A stretch of DNA of 64,000 nucleotides from Tetramitus jugosus (taxonomy: Eukaryota > Heterolobosea > Eutetramitea > Acrasida > Vahlkampfiidae), in NCBI GenBank assembly GCA_937625935.1, contig OW569354.1, forward strand, positions 1 to 64,000, given 5' to 3'. Made by a program: the position numbers and the translations under genes. Every line of letters begins with the position of its first letter. The first letter of the stretch is position 1. The notes under the pieces were generated by a model. That model did not search any database. It was not told the origin of the DNA and saw nothing but the letters and a program-made list of their open reading frames with translations. Shown in pieces: positions 10,001 to 20,933 of this stretch.

Positions 10001-13000
10001 TACGCCTTAGATGTTAATACCATGCATGTAACAAAGATTGCTGGCACAGATGGTCCAGGAAACAATGATATTCCTGTTGCTGCAGACTCTTCTACTTCTT
10101 ATCTGGACACCCCTCTTCATCTGTCAGCTGATCCTGTCATGGGTGATATTTACGTGACATACAGCGGAATGGGTATCATCAAAAGGCTCTCTGTGAATGG
10201 ATTACTGACTACTTTTGCCGGCTCATATACCACGATGAGTAGCAACGGATCTAATATCGACAATGCTACTTTTGCTGAGATATCAAGTACACTATTTGAT
10301 CCTGTCTCCAAATCTCTGCTAATTTTCGAAAAAGGGGCCAATCAGATTCGAGAAGTTCCATTTACTTGTGGATCAGGATACATTGGAGACTCCTGTATAC
10401 CGATATGCTATGGAATAGGATCCAATAGTAATTCTGTATGTTCTAAACATGGCCAATGTATCTCTCCTGATGTATGTGTTTGCAACCCTGGATTTTCAGG
10501 GACTCAATGTTCCGATGAATACCGTGATTTGATTGTCGAAACGGTTTACAACAACACAATCCCACCATGTACTCCAATGGTAGTATCCATTAGACCCATT
10601 TCCCAATCGAATCAAACATTCATAACCCAAATGATTACATGGACTCTCCAGTCAACGATTCTACCAAGCGCTGAAGCAAACCAGTTCATCGGTTTTCTTT
10701 CCAATTTGCACTCCCCCAACATTACTATTCCAGCTCAGTATCTGCCAATGGGTGGACAGACCATCATCAAAGTGACGATCACCACTAACAAAGGTATCAC
10801 ATCCGCTACATTGGCTTTCAATGTCACTACTGTTCTCACAGCCACGATAGATGCTCAAGAAAATTTCTCAATTAGGCGAGCAGACGATTTTGTAGTGTAC
10901 AGCAAAGTATTGCTTCCAAAATGTGTCAGTTTTTCGAGGATTGATTTTCTTTGGGAGATTGATAGTATGATAAGTGGTAACAATCCACAATTATTGATAC
11001 CAAAACGCTCTCTCTCGGTAGGAAACCATTTACTCACGTTGAAAATCTTCTTAAGAAACACTGCCTATTTTTCCAGTGTTTCTACTTATGTTACTGCGTT
11101 GGACAGTCCTCCGATTGTAAAAATTCGAGGTGGAAATACAGCTATCCGTATTGGCACTCATTATACACTAGATGCATCAGACAGTTTTTATCCCGACGAT
11201 CCAAAGGCAGTGATAAGTTTCTCATGGTTTTGTACCTCCCAGTCATGTGCTTCTTTTGTGAACTCAGGCACCGCTCGTCAATCATTTACGCCCACAATCA
11301 AAGGATCGTACAAGTTGGGTGTAGAAATTAGTTTAAATAATAGTGTATCATCGACTTCCGTTACGATTGATGTGGTAGACGAAGAGATACCGCTGTTGTC
11401 TATTTTGAACAACATGGGAAGAATTGTGAGTACGAGGAAAAAACTAGCGTTAGAAGCAACCGTGAACAATAATGTCACTAGTGATATTATTTTCTGGTGG
11501 GAGTTGTCTGAGAGATTGGCTAATTTATCTCTTATCCCGGTACCTCTAACATCTAACAATGTTCTTACCTCCTTATCCTCAAGATTTTTGGTATTGAAGC
11601 CAGGAGTGCTGAAACCGAGTAAAACCTACCAGGTGAGAATCAATTCGAAGAAACGAACTTCACAAGCAGTAGGTTACTCGACACTAATTCTATCTACTAG
11701 TGATCGTCCATTCAGTCCGCAACCAAGCCCTTGTACTGTTGTTCCAGATGGCAATAAGTTTATCCTTCTAGCAACAGGATGGACAATCGATTTTAGTTAC
11801 CAACCATTGTCATATTCATTTCAGTATTTTGATGATGAAACACAATTGTGGACTATCATATCTCCCTTTGGATCGGCAAACACGTTTTCAACACGATTAT
11901 TTACTCAAAACTCGAGCACTACACAATTTGCATGCTATGTAAGAAACTACTATGAAGAACAAACCGTGTCTTACTTTAATTTTACATTGAAAGTGGAAGG
12001 GAGTGAAGATACATTCAATGAAATAATGTCCGAGCAATTAGATGGTATCCAAAATTTCAATGGCTCAATATCACGAGATTTCGGATTCTCTCTTGTTCAA
12101 ATGGGTAAACTTTATGCCCAATTGAACTTCACCTCCAACACTGCGATCAATAATATCATTTCTATGCTATCAACCAAGAAGGACGCTTCATCTCCCCCTG
12201 AATTTACGATTCAACAGATGCGAGCTCTTTCTAGCGTTTCTCAGAAAGTATCATCAATGCAAGTAGGTCATAAGATAGATCTTATCCAAATCACATCTAA
12301 TCTCCTTAGTGAAGCTCAATCCGATCAAATCGATAGTATAATCGACAATGCAGGTTCAATCTTGTCCAACATGTTATCTGACACTCAAACTGATTCCAAT
12401 GGGACATTAAATGCGCCAATTCGCTCAGTGATGAAAGATTTATCGATCTACCTATTGGGAGATGCTGTACCGGGAGAGGAAGCTAGATCAATCCAAACCA
12501 CGGCTTTTTCAATTTCAATTCAGAGAGGATATAGTGATCAATTTCTCAATTCAACTCTTAATATCAATGGAACATCAATATATTTGCCTCTATTAAGCCA
12601 GTACTCGCAAAATGAGGACACTCTGTATGCCATCGAATTAATCTCCTTCCCTGATGCTCAAAGTTTGTTATGGAGAGAGAAGGAAAATAATATTTCCTCA
12701 AGCATCATTTCGTTTAAACTATTGGATAGCAATAACAGCAAACTAGCAATTGATACTTCAAATGATGATCCATTGGTTATCACCATTCAAAAATTTAACA
12801 CAACAAGTGTTGATGGTTTTCGGTCTGAATACCGATGCTACTTTTTTGATGACTCCGCAGATATGATATGGGACACCAGAGGCTGTTGGTTATTCAACGA
12901 GACGAACACGACGGTCACGTGTCACTGTAATCATACTACATCATTTGCAGCATTCATCCAATATTCTAAAGAGGATCTATCGATTGAGGAGAACCAAATA

Positions 13001-14428
13001 GACCGAACTATCTATTTTGTGAGAATTGCTTTCAACATTCTGTTTGTGATTATGATTACTCTATTAGCTATTTTCTTAATCTATCACCGCAACAAACAGC
13101 CCATTCGATCAAGAATATATGCTCCACTAATATGTTTACTTGCCCTGTTCGTTGAATGTACTCTTCAAGGAGTTTTGAGAAATGCATTACTATCAGTGCG
13201 AAGCCGAGAAAAGCTAGTTTACCCTATCAATATTATTGGTGGCATTATTATTACGATATCCTGTCCTCTGTCAATTATGAGTTTGTTCATCTATTTGTGG
13301 CAGAATATTAGATATTTTATGCTTCGAAAATTCTATGAACTCATGGATACTCATCATGCCAAGATTACACCATCAAGAGTGATGTTGGCAGCAAAATTCA
13401 TATCATCCAAATTTTCATTTTACATCTCGAGCTTCATTGTACTGTTAGTATCTGTCATGTACTTTTTAGCGCTATCGACAGTAGGAGGTGTGGAAAGTGC
13501 CAAATCAACTACAGCTTCCACTGCAATTACCATTACAAGTTCAGTGACGTATCTCGGAGTGTTGTCAATCATTGGTTTGGGAATTATTGCGACTTTTTTG
13601 GTAGATGCAGTAGTATGGCCACTTCGTCGAAATTTGAGGCGTAGTCGAGAAATATCATCCAAGAAGAATAGTTGGTCAGGACTACTGTCATCATCTCTCT
13701 ATTATCACTTCCGAAAAGATGATCCATTGTTCTTTAGAATAGATTCTCTATGTATTACTGCGGCAGTCTTTGTTGGCTTTGTGTCATTCGGTATTGGAAT
13801 ATCAGCTCAGTATATTAGGATGGAAGATGATTCACCATTAACAATCATATTCCTTGTATTTGATCTATTGTTTACTGCCCTCAGAATTCTTGCCTTTGGA
13901 GGCGCGATCTCCATCATCAGAATTCTATTCATCTTGAAAAGGAAGGAGATAAAAGTGCCTGAGAGAGACGAAAAGAGAGATGAAAATGTGGAAGATATGA
14001 TCTTATCACTGATATCCTCTGCAAGAGGTCTTGCAATGTTCAGAGAGTTTTGTTTGAAAGAGTTTGCACTTGAGAATTTGTTGTGTATCCTAGAGTTGAA
14101 CGAAACACGCTTCAGTTGGAGCGCAATGAACATTGAACAGAAGCAATCAAGAGTAGATTCGCTGTTCACTCAGTACATTCAACCCAACGCTGCACAAGAA
14201 GTGAACCTTCCTGGGTATATACGAAGAGAAGTAACAAGATTGAAAACGAATGTCAGTGCACTGAATGATCAAGAACAGGGACGAGCACTCATCGGATTGC
14301 ATATTGCCATAATGACTAACTTGTCTGACACTTTCTCACGCTTCATCACTATGAGCGAATATAGTGAATATGTCAAGGCAACAAACCTTCATAAGCAATT
14401 AGAGGATATCAACTTCTCCCTCTTATAA
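7060..14428 (+). CDS. Adhesion-type 7-TM receptor fused to an RGS domain
   Basis: Join 7060..7384 and 7452..14428 gives 2433 residues. The 67-bp intron has GTATGT, a TACTAAC branch site and CAG, and restores one frame. Order: signal peptide (1-24); three C-type-lectin-like domains (about 25-410); EGF-like repeats near 414-447, 728-765 and 1093-1130, separated by propeller-like repeats; a REJ/PKD-like stretch; a GPS motif near 1915-1940 (C-x-W, then CHCNHTTSF, cleavage expected at H-T); seven hydrophobic helices (about 1961-2272); and a C-terminal RGS domain (about 2287-2420, with MFREFCLKEFALENLL and later DTFSRFITMSEY). Likely a surface receptor that binds glycan or protein ligands and signals through a G protein whose GTPase its own tail could accelerate. 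The N-terminal ATG is followed at once by a signal peptide. Domain names rest on motifs; ligand and partner are unknown. Confidence 0.9.
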
Positions 14429-14600
14429 AAACAAGTTGGAAACTTTTGTGTTCGGAAAATCAACATTTTGTCCGATTTTAGCGCCAAAATATGCAAACGA
14501 AAAAACCAAAAAACGTCTGAATTTTATTAATAATCGTTCATTCATTTTGATTATTGTATTTTATTGACAACAGGCAACAACAACAACAACTCTGGCAAAA

Positions 14601-16330
14601 ATGGCAAACCGCACAATATACGTGTCCAACATACTGAGTCAACTTCCACAAGAAGTCATATCTGCCTTCTTTTCCAGTTGTGGAACCATCACAAATTTCA
14701 AATTGGCTGGGTATGACATTTCATGGTTGTTTTTGTGATGTGTTTGTCTGATGATTTCTCCAAATCCATACAAATTTCTCTGTCAGTTGTGTGCGATATT
14801 GAATTCCACCCTACTCACACATGTTCAACATGTATCATCAATAGGAGAGCTGATCAACCAACACGATATGCATTCATTGAATTTGCAGAGACTGCTCATG
14901 CCCACTCTGCCATCTCACTCAGTGGCACTGACTTGGCTGGTAGAAAACTGAAAATTACAATGTCTCACAGTCCAATCAACAGTCCTCCTTCTTCGAGCAA
15001 TAGTGGCAACAATCGAAATAATAATAGTAGTAGTAGTAGTAGCAGTAGTAGTAGCGATTCTCATCATCAGAATCGCAGTCATCATCATGTAAGTTGTTTC
15101 TACGTATTTAAATGTTCTTGTTCTTGTTGTCACAAATAGAGAATTGAGTCTAATCAACAACACTCTTTTGTGTTTTGTTATTATCTTTACCAGAGTCATC
15201 ACCGTCATCAACGATCAAACAATGATCACTCATCTCCATCACCCAGCAATAACAGCAACAACAATATCAACAGTAGCAGCAATAGTAGCAACAACAGCAA
15301 TATGAATAATGTGAACATTGCCGACGCGATTGAACGGACAGTGTACGTGACCAATATCGACTCTCAATTGAAAGAAGAACAATTATGTGAGTTTTTTACC
15401 TATTGTGGTCAAATCAACCACTACAAGATATGTGGAGATGGGAAGCAGCCAACGAGATTTGCATTTTTTGAGTTTGCGAGTCGACAATTCGTCAATGACG
15501 CACTCTGCCTTAATGATCAATTCCTGGGTGGACACAAGATTAAAGTCTCCAAGTCGAGAACTGCTATTCAACCGAATTCACAACCACAAAACAACAACAA
15601 CAACAATCAGAACAATAGTAGTAGTATGAACACCAGTAACAATAGCAACAGCAGCAGCGGTAATCAAAACACCAGTGGTGGCAACAACACATCAAAAAAC
15701 AACAATGCACAAAACTACTCCACTCCACATTATCAGGACCAGATTGGAAGAACAGTGTATGTTGGAAATGTGGATGTCAGTGTGACAGAAGATGACCTCT
15801 ATGAATTTTTTAATCAATTGTGTGGATCGGTTGTGAAGGTTGCTCTCGCAGGAGACAGTGAACATGCTGCGAGATTTGCATTTGTGGAATTTGCAACAAC
15901 AGATTCAAGGAATGATGCACTCACAAAAACAGGAAAAATATTGTGTAATCGGTCAATCCGAGTCAACGCATCACGAACACCAATACTAGGCGGAGGTAAG
16001 ACCTATTCTGCTGGCTCTGCTCACTATTCGAATGCTTCATCCAATCAGGATCAGTACATTGATGCTTCCGCACCAATCAGAGAGAACACAGATTGGGATA
16101 CTCCAGCAGTTGCTGACGATGATTGGTCGAATCATAATCACCACAACTCAAAGAGGAAGAGAAGCAACGAAAGTGATGACAGCAGTGACAGCGATTGTGA
16201 ACGTGAAACAGAACATCACAACAAAAAAATGAGAATGGAACCATCTGATGGTGGATATGCAGTGGCCCTCTCGCCGAACAACAACAATAGTAACTATTCG
16301 AATGATGACGACTACGACAATAAATGGTAA
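14601..16330 (+). CDS. Three-RRM RNA-binding protein
   Basis: Join 14601..14710, 14845..15088 and 15194..16330 gives 496 residues. Intron 1 (134 bp) has phase 2 ends GTATGA and TAG; intron 2 (105 bp) is phase 0 with GTAAGT and CAG. RRM1 spans residues 1-75 (TIYVSNIL as RNP2, TRYAFIEFA as RNP1). RRM2 spans about 164-239 (TVYVTNID, TRFAFFEFA). RRM3 spans about 302-380 (TVYVGNVDV, ARFAFVEFA). Linkers are Asn/Ser-rich and the C-terminus is acidic with a basic KRKRS patch that could be a nuclear signal. The architecture resembles splicing or polyA-related factors, but the exact role is unknown. The low-complexity linkers suggest assembly in RNP granules (inference). Intron 1 splits RRM1 between its two RNP motifs. 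Confidence 0.9.
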
Positions 16331-16380
16331 CCCTATTTATAATTCTTAAGAGGTGGCAGATACCGTCATGACTACCCATC

Positions 16381-17922
16381 TTAAATGTCAACTACTTTGC
16401 CTGGATTCATAATATTCTTTGGATCAATAGCCCTCTTAATCAACTTCATCAGTTCAATGCTGGCAGGTGTTTGAGAGTGATGCAAATACTTTTTCTTGAT
16501 GGTTCCGACTCCATGCTCCGCACTGATAGATCCTCGATGACTGCTTGCCCATTCGTAAATGAATGGCTCAATTTCACTCTCCACTTGTTCGTTCTTTGCT
16601 GGTAGGACAAAGTTCAAGTGCAAATTGTCATCACCCAGATGACCAAATCCGTACACCTTTGTACCAGTTAATGTTTCAATTTCAGAGAACTTGCTCCGCA
16701 AAATTTCCACGATATCATACATTCGAGGCAATGGAATGCTAATATCGAACTTGTAGACATAACCTTCCCTTCTGAGTGATTCTGGAATACCCTCACGAAG
16801 TCTCCACAAGGCAGCACGTTGCGTTTCATCGAATGCCAATGTTCCATCCACAGCATCTCCTGCTCCCAAAACTTGATCGAAAAACTTTTCTAGTTTTTGT
16901 TCATCGTGCTCATTATTACTGCCATGAGTCTCCAATAAGACATAAAATGGAGAAGCTTGTTCTAGCGGGTCAACTAATCCATGTTTCACAACGAGATCCA
17001 TACTCTCACGATCAAAGAATTCAAATGCAGACAAAACCTCTCCCAACAAAGATTTTGCAGTACGGAACACGTGTTGTACCTTTTCAAATGACTCCACACC
17101 CAAGAACACAACATTGACACTCTTTGGCATAATAGCAGTTGCAACGGCACACTTTGTAATCACACCCAACGTACCTTCAGACCCAATAAACAAATGAGGC
17201 AAATGATAACCAGTGTTATCCTTTCGAATCGTCTTGAGTGCATCCACCACTGTTCCGTCTGGCAAAACAACTTCCATACCCAAAATATTCGCATGGAGTG
17301 ACTTGTATCGAATAAATCGAATTCCTCCTGCAGCAGTTGCCAAGTTACCACCAATCTGACAACTTCCCTTTGCTCCCAAATCCAACGGCATCATATAACC
17401 ATGCTCATTCAAATATTGATTCAATTGTTCCAAAACGGCACCCGATTGACACACCAATGTACCACTATTTTCATCAAAACTCTCAATATGATTCATCAGA
17501 CTCGTACTGAGCACAATTTGATTCACTCCTTCACTAACAACCTCAGATGCGATACTACCTGCGACCAAACCTGTATTTCCACCCTGTGGAACAACTCCGA
17601 TGCCATGTTCATTGCAATATCGGAGAATTTGAGACACTTGTTGTGTAGTTTTGGGTCGAACAGCAAATTGACTCTTTCCTGTCCATTTACCAAGCCAATC
17701 TTGATTGTATGCCTTCATATCTTGTTCATCTTCAATAAAAAGACTTGTGTCATTGCTCAGAATGCCCTTCAAGTGAGTCTTGTGAGTTTCTTCGAGTCGA
17801 TTCAGAGAAATGGTGTGGAATGACTTGAATATTGTTGATGTTGTTGTTGATGGGTTGTTATTGTTGTGAGAACGCACAACTGCAGTGTGACTGAGCAATC
17901 TCTTGAGCACTTGTCGTTGCAT
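16381..17922 (-). CDS. D2HGDH: FAD-linked D-2-hydroxyacid (D-2-hydroxyglutarate type) dehydrogenase
   Basis: 513 residues from an ATG at 17922. It oxidises a D-2-hydroxyacid, most likely D-2-hydroxyglutarate to 2-oxoglutarate, with FAD and passes electrons to ETF. The N-terminus (about 35 residues, basic and hydroxylated, no acidic residues) looks like a mitochondrial presequence. The PCMH-type FAD-binding domain has PQGGNTGLVAGS near residue 115 and a GGNLATAAGG segment; the C-terminal FAD-oxidase domain ends with SISAEHGVGTIKKKYL and MNPGKVVDI. Length and motif order fit D2HGDH/D-LDH proteins; the GNTG form favours D2HGDH, but D-lactate dehydrogenase is not excluded. It converges with the RRM gene, with 50 bp between stop codons. 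Confidence 0.88.
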   Translation of the reverse strand: MQRQVLKRLLSHTAVVRSHNNNNPSTTTSTIFKSFHTISLNRLEETHKTHLKGILSNDTSLFIEDEQDMKAYNQDWLGKWTGKSQFAVRPKTTQQVSQILRYCNEHGIGVVPQGGNTGLVAGSIASEVVSEGVNQIVLSTSLMNHIESFDENSGTLVCQSGAVLEQLNQYLNEHGYMMPLDLGAKGSCQIGGNLATAAGGIRFIRYKSLHANILGMEVVLPDGTVVDALKTIRKDNTGYHLPHLFIGSEGTLGVITKCAVATAIMPKSVNVVFLGVESFEKVQHVFRTAKSLLGEVLSAFEFFDRESMDLVVKHGLVDPLEQASPFYVLLETHGSNNEHDEQKLEKFFDQVLGAGDAVDGTLAFDETQRAALWRLREGIPESLRREGYVYKFDISIPLPRMYDIVEILRSKFSEIETLTGTKVYGFGHLGDDNLHLNFVLPAKNEQVESEIEPFIYEWASSHRGSISAEHGVGTIKKKYLHHSQTPASIELMKLIKRAIDPKNIMNPGKVVDI

Positions 17923-18404
17923 GTCGTTGTGTTTTCAAGATGTTATTTTTTTCGATCTTCAGTGATGTGAAAATATCTCCGAAGAGGCATTCCATCACGA
18001 TTGATGGAATCAGATAGATATCTACGGCGCAGATGAGTGTTGTAACTTGGATGGTATGATAACAATATGAAAACAACATGAAGCTTTCATCTTTCTCCTT
18101 GATTCTCATGAAAAAGATATTGTTTCCAAACAATCAACAGCAAACAGCACAGGTCCGTCAAACTTAATTTTGGATTTCCTTTGTAAATCGCACAGAGTAT
18201 TTTTACGACTCACATTCGAGGGAAGAAGTTTGTTCTTTGCAGAAAAGCTTTGGTGGCCGAAAAACAACTTGTTGGTTTATGTCCAAGCAACAAGAAGAAC
18301 ACAAAACCTCAAACAACAACAAACACAATCATCAAAAAAAAATCAGACACAATCGTCTCTCAACAACAACAACTAACGACACTAATAACAACAACAACAA
18401 CAAA
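17923..18404. promoter_or_regulatory. Divergent intergenic region with an 8-bp inverted repeat
   Basis: This 480-bp region lies between the start codons of the dehydrogenase (minus) and the SNF7 gene (plus) and should contain both promoters. The clearest element is ATTCCATC-acgatt-GATGGAAT at 17989-18010, a perfect 8-bp inverted repeat with a 6-nt spacer about 70 bp upstream of the dehydrogenase ATG. It could be a dimer binding site or a hairpin in the 5' leader. The last 100 bp before 18405 are CAA-rich, as in other leaders here. Confidence 0.45.
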
Positions 18405-19194
18405 ATGAACTGGTTATTTGGCAAAAAAAAGAATACAGAAGTGAAAATCTCTCAAAAAACGGAATCGAAAACCAATGCAGCCATTCAGAACAATCAAGCC
18501 ACCTATGAGAGACTTGAGAAGCGTCAAAGACTTCTTCAGAAGAAGATGGATCTAGAGAGTGAGAAGGCCAAAGACTTTGTACAAAAGGGAAATAAGCCAG
18601 GTACGTTTCAACAACAACAACAACACGATAGCTTTTATTGATCATTGGTTATCATCATCATGAACAACACACATTTATTGACTAACCACTCCTATTCTCA
18701 CCCATCTATATACAGCTGCTATGCAATGCCTAAAGAACAAGAAACAACTACAGGCACAGTATGATACACTGGCGGGACAAATGTCCAATTTATTCGGTGT
18801 GACAAATTCATTGGAAAATGCAGTGACCAATATTGAAGTGGTCAAAGCCAATCAAAACACATCTGAAACCATGAAGGAAATATTTAAGGAGATTGGAGGA
18901 ATTGAAAAAGTGGAGGATCTGGTGGATGATGTGAGAGACACGATGGATAAGGTGAATGATGTGGGCAATGTGTTGGCACAACCATTGGGAGATGCTATGG
19001 ATGATGATGAGTTGGATGATGAGTTGAACATGTTGGAAGCATCTGTGCTAGATAGTCAATTGAGTCAAATGAAGACTGCTACATCGAAACTGCCACAAAC
19101 AAGCACTGCTACCGCTGTTGCATCCACTCCAAAGAAACAAGAAGAGTCAGACTTTGATGAACTGGAGGCAGAGTTGAATGCTCTGAGTGCCTAA
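18405..19194 (+). CDS. SNF7: ESCRT-III subunit SNF7/CHMP4 (VPS32)
   Basis: Join 18405..18600 and 18716..19194 gives 224 residues. The 115-bp intron has GTACGT, an ACTAAC branch site at 18681 and CAG. The protein starts MNWLFGKKK, followed by a basic, helical core to about residue 160 and an acidic C-terminal half with DDELDDELNMLE and a terminal FDELEAELNAL that resembles the MIM/autoinhibitory end of CHMP4. SNF7 polymerises on membranes to drive inward budding, multivesicular-body sorting and abscission, with VPS4 as its ATPase. Length matches the family. CHMP4 is preferred over VPS20/CHMP6 because of the core sequence around QCLKNKKQLQAQYD. The second exon starts at a conserved position before AAMQCLK. 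Confidence 0.9.
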
Positions 19195-19277
19195 ACAGTC
19201 ACTTTTGATTAATGATGATGATGATGATGATCCCTTCTCTTGATATTCCTAGAAACTGATCGTGTAAAAATATAATA

Positions 19278-19720
19278 CTATTTCTTCTTAGTTCCACTTA
19301 CGGTTATCGAGCCAAACATCTGTCCAATCGATGGATACCACAACGAGGGATCTTCCATCGATAGATTCTTCCTCCAGACGATGTTCTGTGCTAAATCATC
19401 ACCTTTCTTCATCCAATCAAATTGGGAAAACCCAATCTTTCGAATTAGAGAACGATTACTGCATTGACTGCTGTATTTGTCCTCTATGCTGCAGAGATTA
19501 AGCAGTAAACAAAAAATTGGATATTGATCTCGAAAAACAGTCTAGTAACACTGTGGTTGCTTGTTAGGACTTGTTTCGTTCAACTGTCGTAGGGAGCCGC
19601 TCACTCTTCTTTACGGATTGTGTGTAAATAGTGGACCTTTTGCGACTCTTTCTTTACACTCTCAATGCCTGATGTATTCCTTGCTTCCTTTGTCAAGGAG
19701 TTGGAAAGTTTTTTTCCCAT
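19278..19720 (-). CDS. Small two-exon hypothetical gene antisense in the SNF7-tRNA gap
   Basis: Assembled by eye. Exon 1 is 19720..19658 (ATG, MGKKLSNSLTKEARNTSG). A 116-bp intron has GTAAAG, a CCTAAC branch site and TAG. Exon 2 is 19541..19278, phase 0, with TVFRDQYPIFCLLL, KKGDDLAQNIVWRKN, DPSLWYPSIGQMFGS and a stop at 19280..19278. The model predicts 108 residues. Exon 2 alone is 87 sense codons open on both sides of good splice signals, and its composition (W, Y, P, G spread evenly, basic end) looks coding. I recognise no domain. Exon 1 also reads on past the donor for 18 codons, so the exact 5' splice site is uncertain. Its 3' end converges with SNF7 (83 bp apart). Confidence 0.45.
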
Positions 19721-19894
19721 GACTCCTTTCGATATTCTTTATAGGTCTGATGGCAAGGAAGATGATGCTAGTGAAGGCAACCACCTTTACACATCTTGAT
19801 GCCCATTTTGAGAAGGACACTTGTTATGTCTTCCAACGACAAAAAATCAATAAAAAATAAAAATGGGAAAATGAGCAGATTTCTTTACATAATG

Positions 19895-19965
19895 GCTGCT
19901 TTAGTATAGTGGTAGTACACGGGATTGTGGCTCCCGCAACACCGGTTCGATTCCGGTAGGCGGCA
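19895..19965 (+). tRNA. tRNA-His (GTG)
   Basis: A 71-base cloverleaf. Acceptor arms GCTGCTT and AGGCGGC pair over 7 bp (two G-T pairs) with discriminator A. The D arm contains agtggta. The anticodon stem CGGGA/TCCCG encloses TTGTGGC with anticodon GTG. The T arm is ACCGG-TTCGATT-CCGGT. A TTTT polymerase III terminator lies at 19967-19970. The base before the acceptor is G, as the mature G-1 of tRNA-His would need, although that base is usually added after transcription. No intron. The ATG of the hydrate epimerase lies only 41 bp downstream on the same strand. Confidence 0.95.
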
Positions 19966-20006
19966 ATTTTGAACTTTGCGGTGCTGTTTTGTTGCCAACA
20001 TTGTTG

Positions 20007-20852
20007 ATGATAAAATCGTTGGTAGCCAGATCAAAGGCAGTCCAAACACAAAACCGAAGGCATTTTTATTCTCTCCGACTTTTTACAAGTGTCAAACTAA
20101 ACAAAAGTATGAACAATTCCACGATCTCATATCTGACAGCCAAGCAATCCCTAGAGATTGATGATGAACTCATGAGTTCCTCTCAAGGATTTTCCCTCGA
20201 ACAACTGATGGAGAATGCAGGAATATCTGTCTCCCATGCGGCTGTTGACTTCTTGAACAAGCAGAGCAACAATCAGCGTCGTGTCTTAATTCTCTGTGGC
20301 CCAGGAAACAATGGAGGAGATGGATTGGTGGCTGCCAGACATCTCTCTCATTTTGGTTATGCTGTCACAGTTGTCTATCCGAAGCAATTGCCAACTTCAG
20401 ACGTGAACAAGCAACAACAATTGTATTTCAATCTGCTATTGCAGTGTAAGAATTTGGAGATACCTGTATTGTCAGACATGCCAGGTGATGCAGACTTTGT
20501 TGACTCAAGCTTTGATCTGATTTTGGATGCCATTTTCGGTTTTAGTTTCAAGGGAGAATCCCTTCGATCTCCATTCGACACTGTCATTAATGTCATGAAA
20601 CAATGCAAGACATGTCCCATCATGGCAGTTGATATTCCATCAGGTTGGCACGTGGAGAATGGTAACATTCATCATTTGGGACCTGATCGTGTGGCAGCAC
20701 TCATCAGCCTCACCGCTCCCAAGCTGTGTGCAAGAAACTTTGAAGGAGTACACTATTTGGGTGGCAGGTTCGTGCCTCCTGCAATGAGCAAGAAATGGAA
20801 TTTGAATCTACCAGCATACTCAGGCATTGACACTATTGTTCAACTCAATTAA
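20007..20852 (+). CDS. NAXE: NAD(P)H-hydrate epimerase
   Basis: 281 residues from the ATG at 20007 (the frame stays open upstream to a TTG at 19989). It interconverts the R and S forms of damaged NAD(P)H hydrate so that the dehydratase NAXD can repair them. The YjeF_N fold is clear: LTAKQSLEIDDELM near the start, MENAGISVSHAA, then VLILCGPGNNGGDGLVAARHL (nucleotide-binding GPGNNGGDG), LILDAIFGF and MAVDIPSGWHVENG. The first 35-40 residues are basic and lack acids (RHFYSLRLFTS), consistent with a mitochondrial presequence; starting at the later ATG at 20109 would give a cytosolic form. The promoter must overlap or lie beyond the tRNA-His gene. Confidence 0.93.
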   Translation: MIKSLVARSKAVQTQNRRHFYSLRLFTSVKLNKSMNNSTISYLTAKQSLEIDDELMSSSQGFSLEQLMENAGISVSHAAVDFLNKQSNNQRRVLILCGPGNNGGDGLVAARHLSHFGYAVTVVYPKQLPTSDVNKQQQLYFNLLLQCKNLEIPVLSDMPGDADFVDSSFDLILDAIFGFSFKGESLRSPFDTVINVMKQCKTCPIMAVDIPSGWHVENGNIHHLGPDRVAALISLTAPKLCARNFEGVHYLGGRFVPPAMSKKWNLNLPAYSGIDTIVQLN

Positions 20853-20933
20853 GGTCACACTGTCATCGCACGAACCATGTTCCCATACCAACAAGGCAAT
20901 GCAAATAAAAAAGCTCAAGTGATAATATTTTGT

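Noticed and set aside
13420-14169. Minus-strand ORFs opposite the receptor's membrane domain
   Set aside because: They are antisense shadows of a strongly supported coding region.
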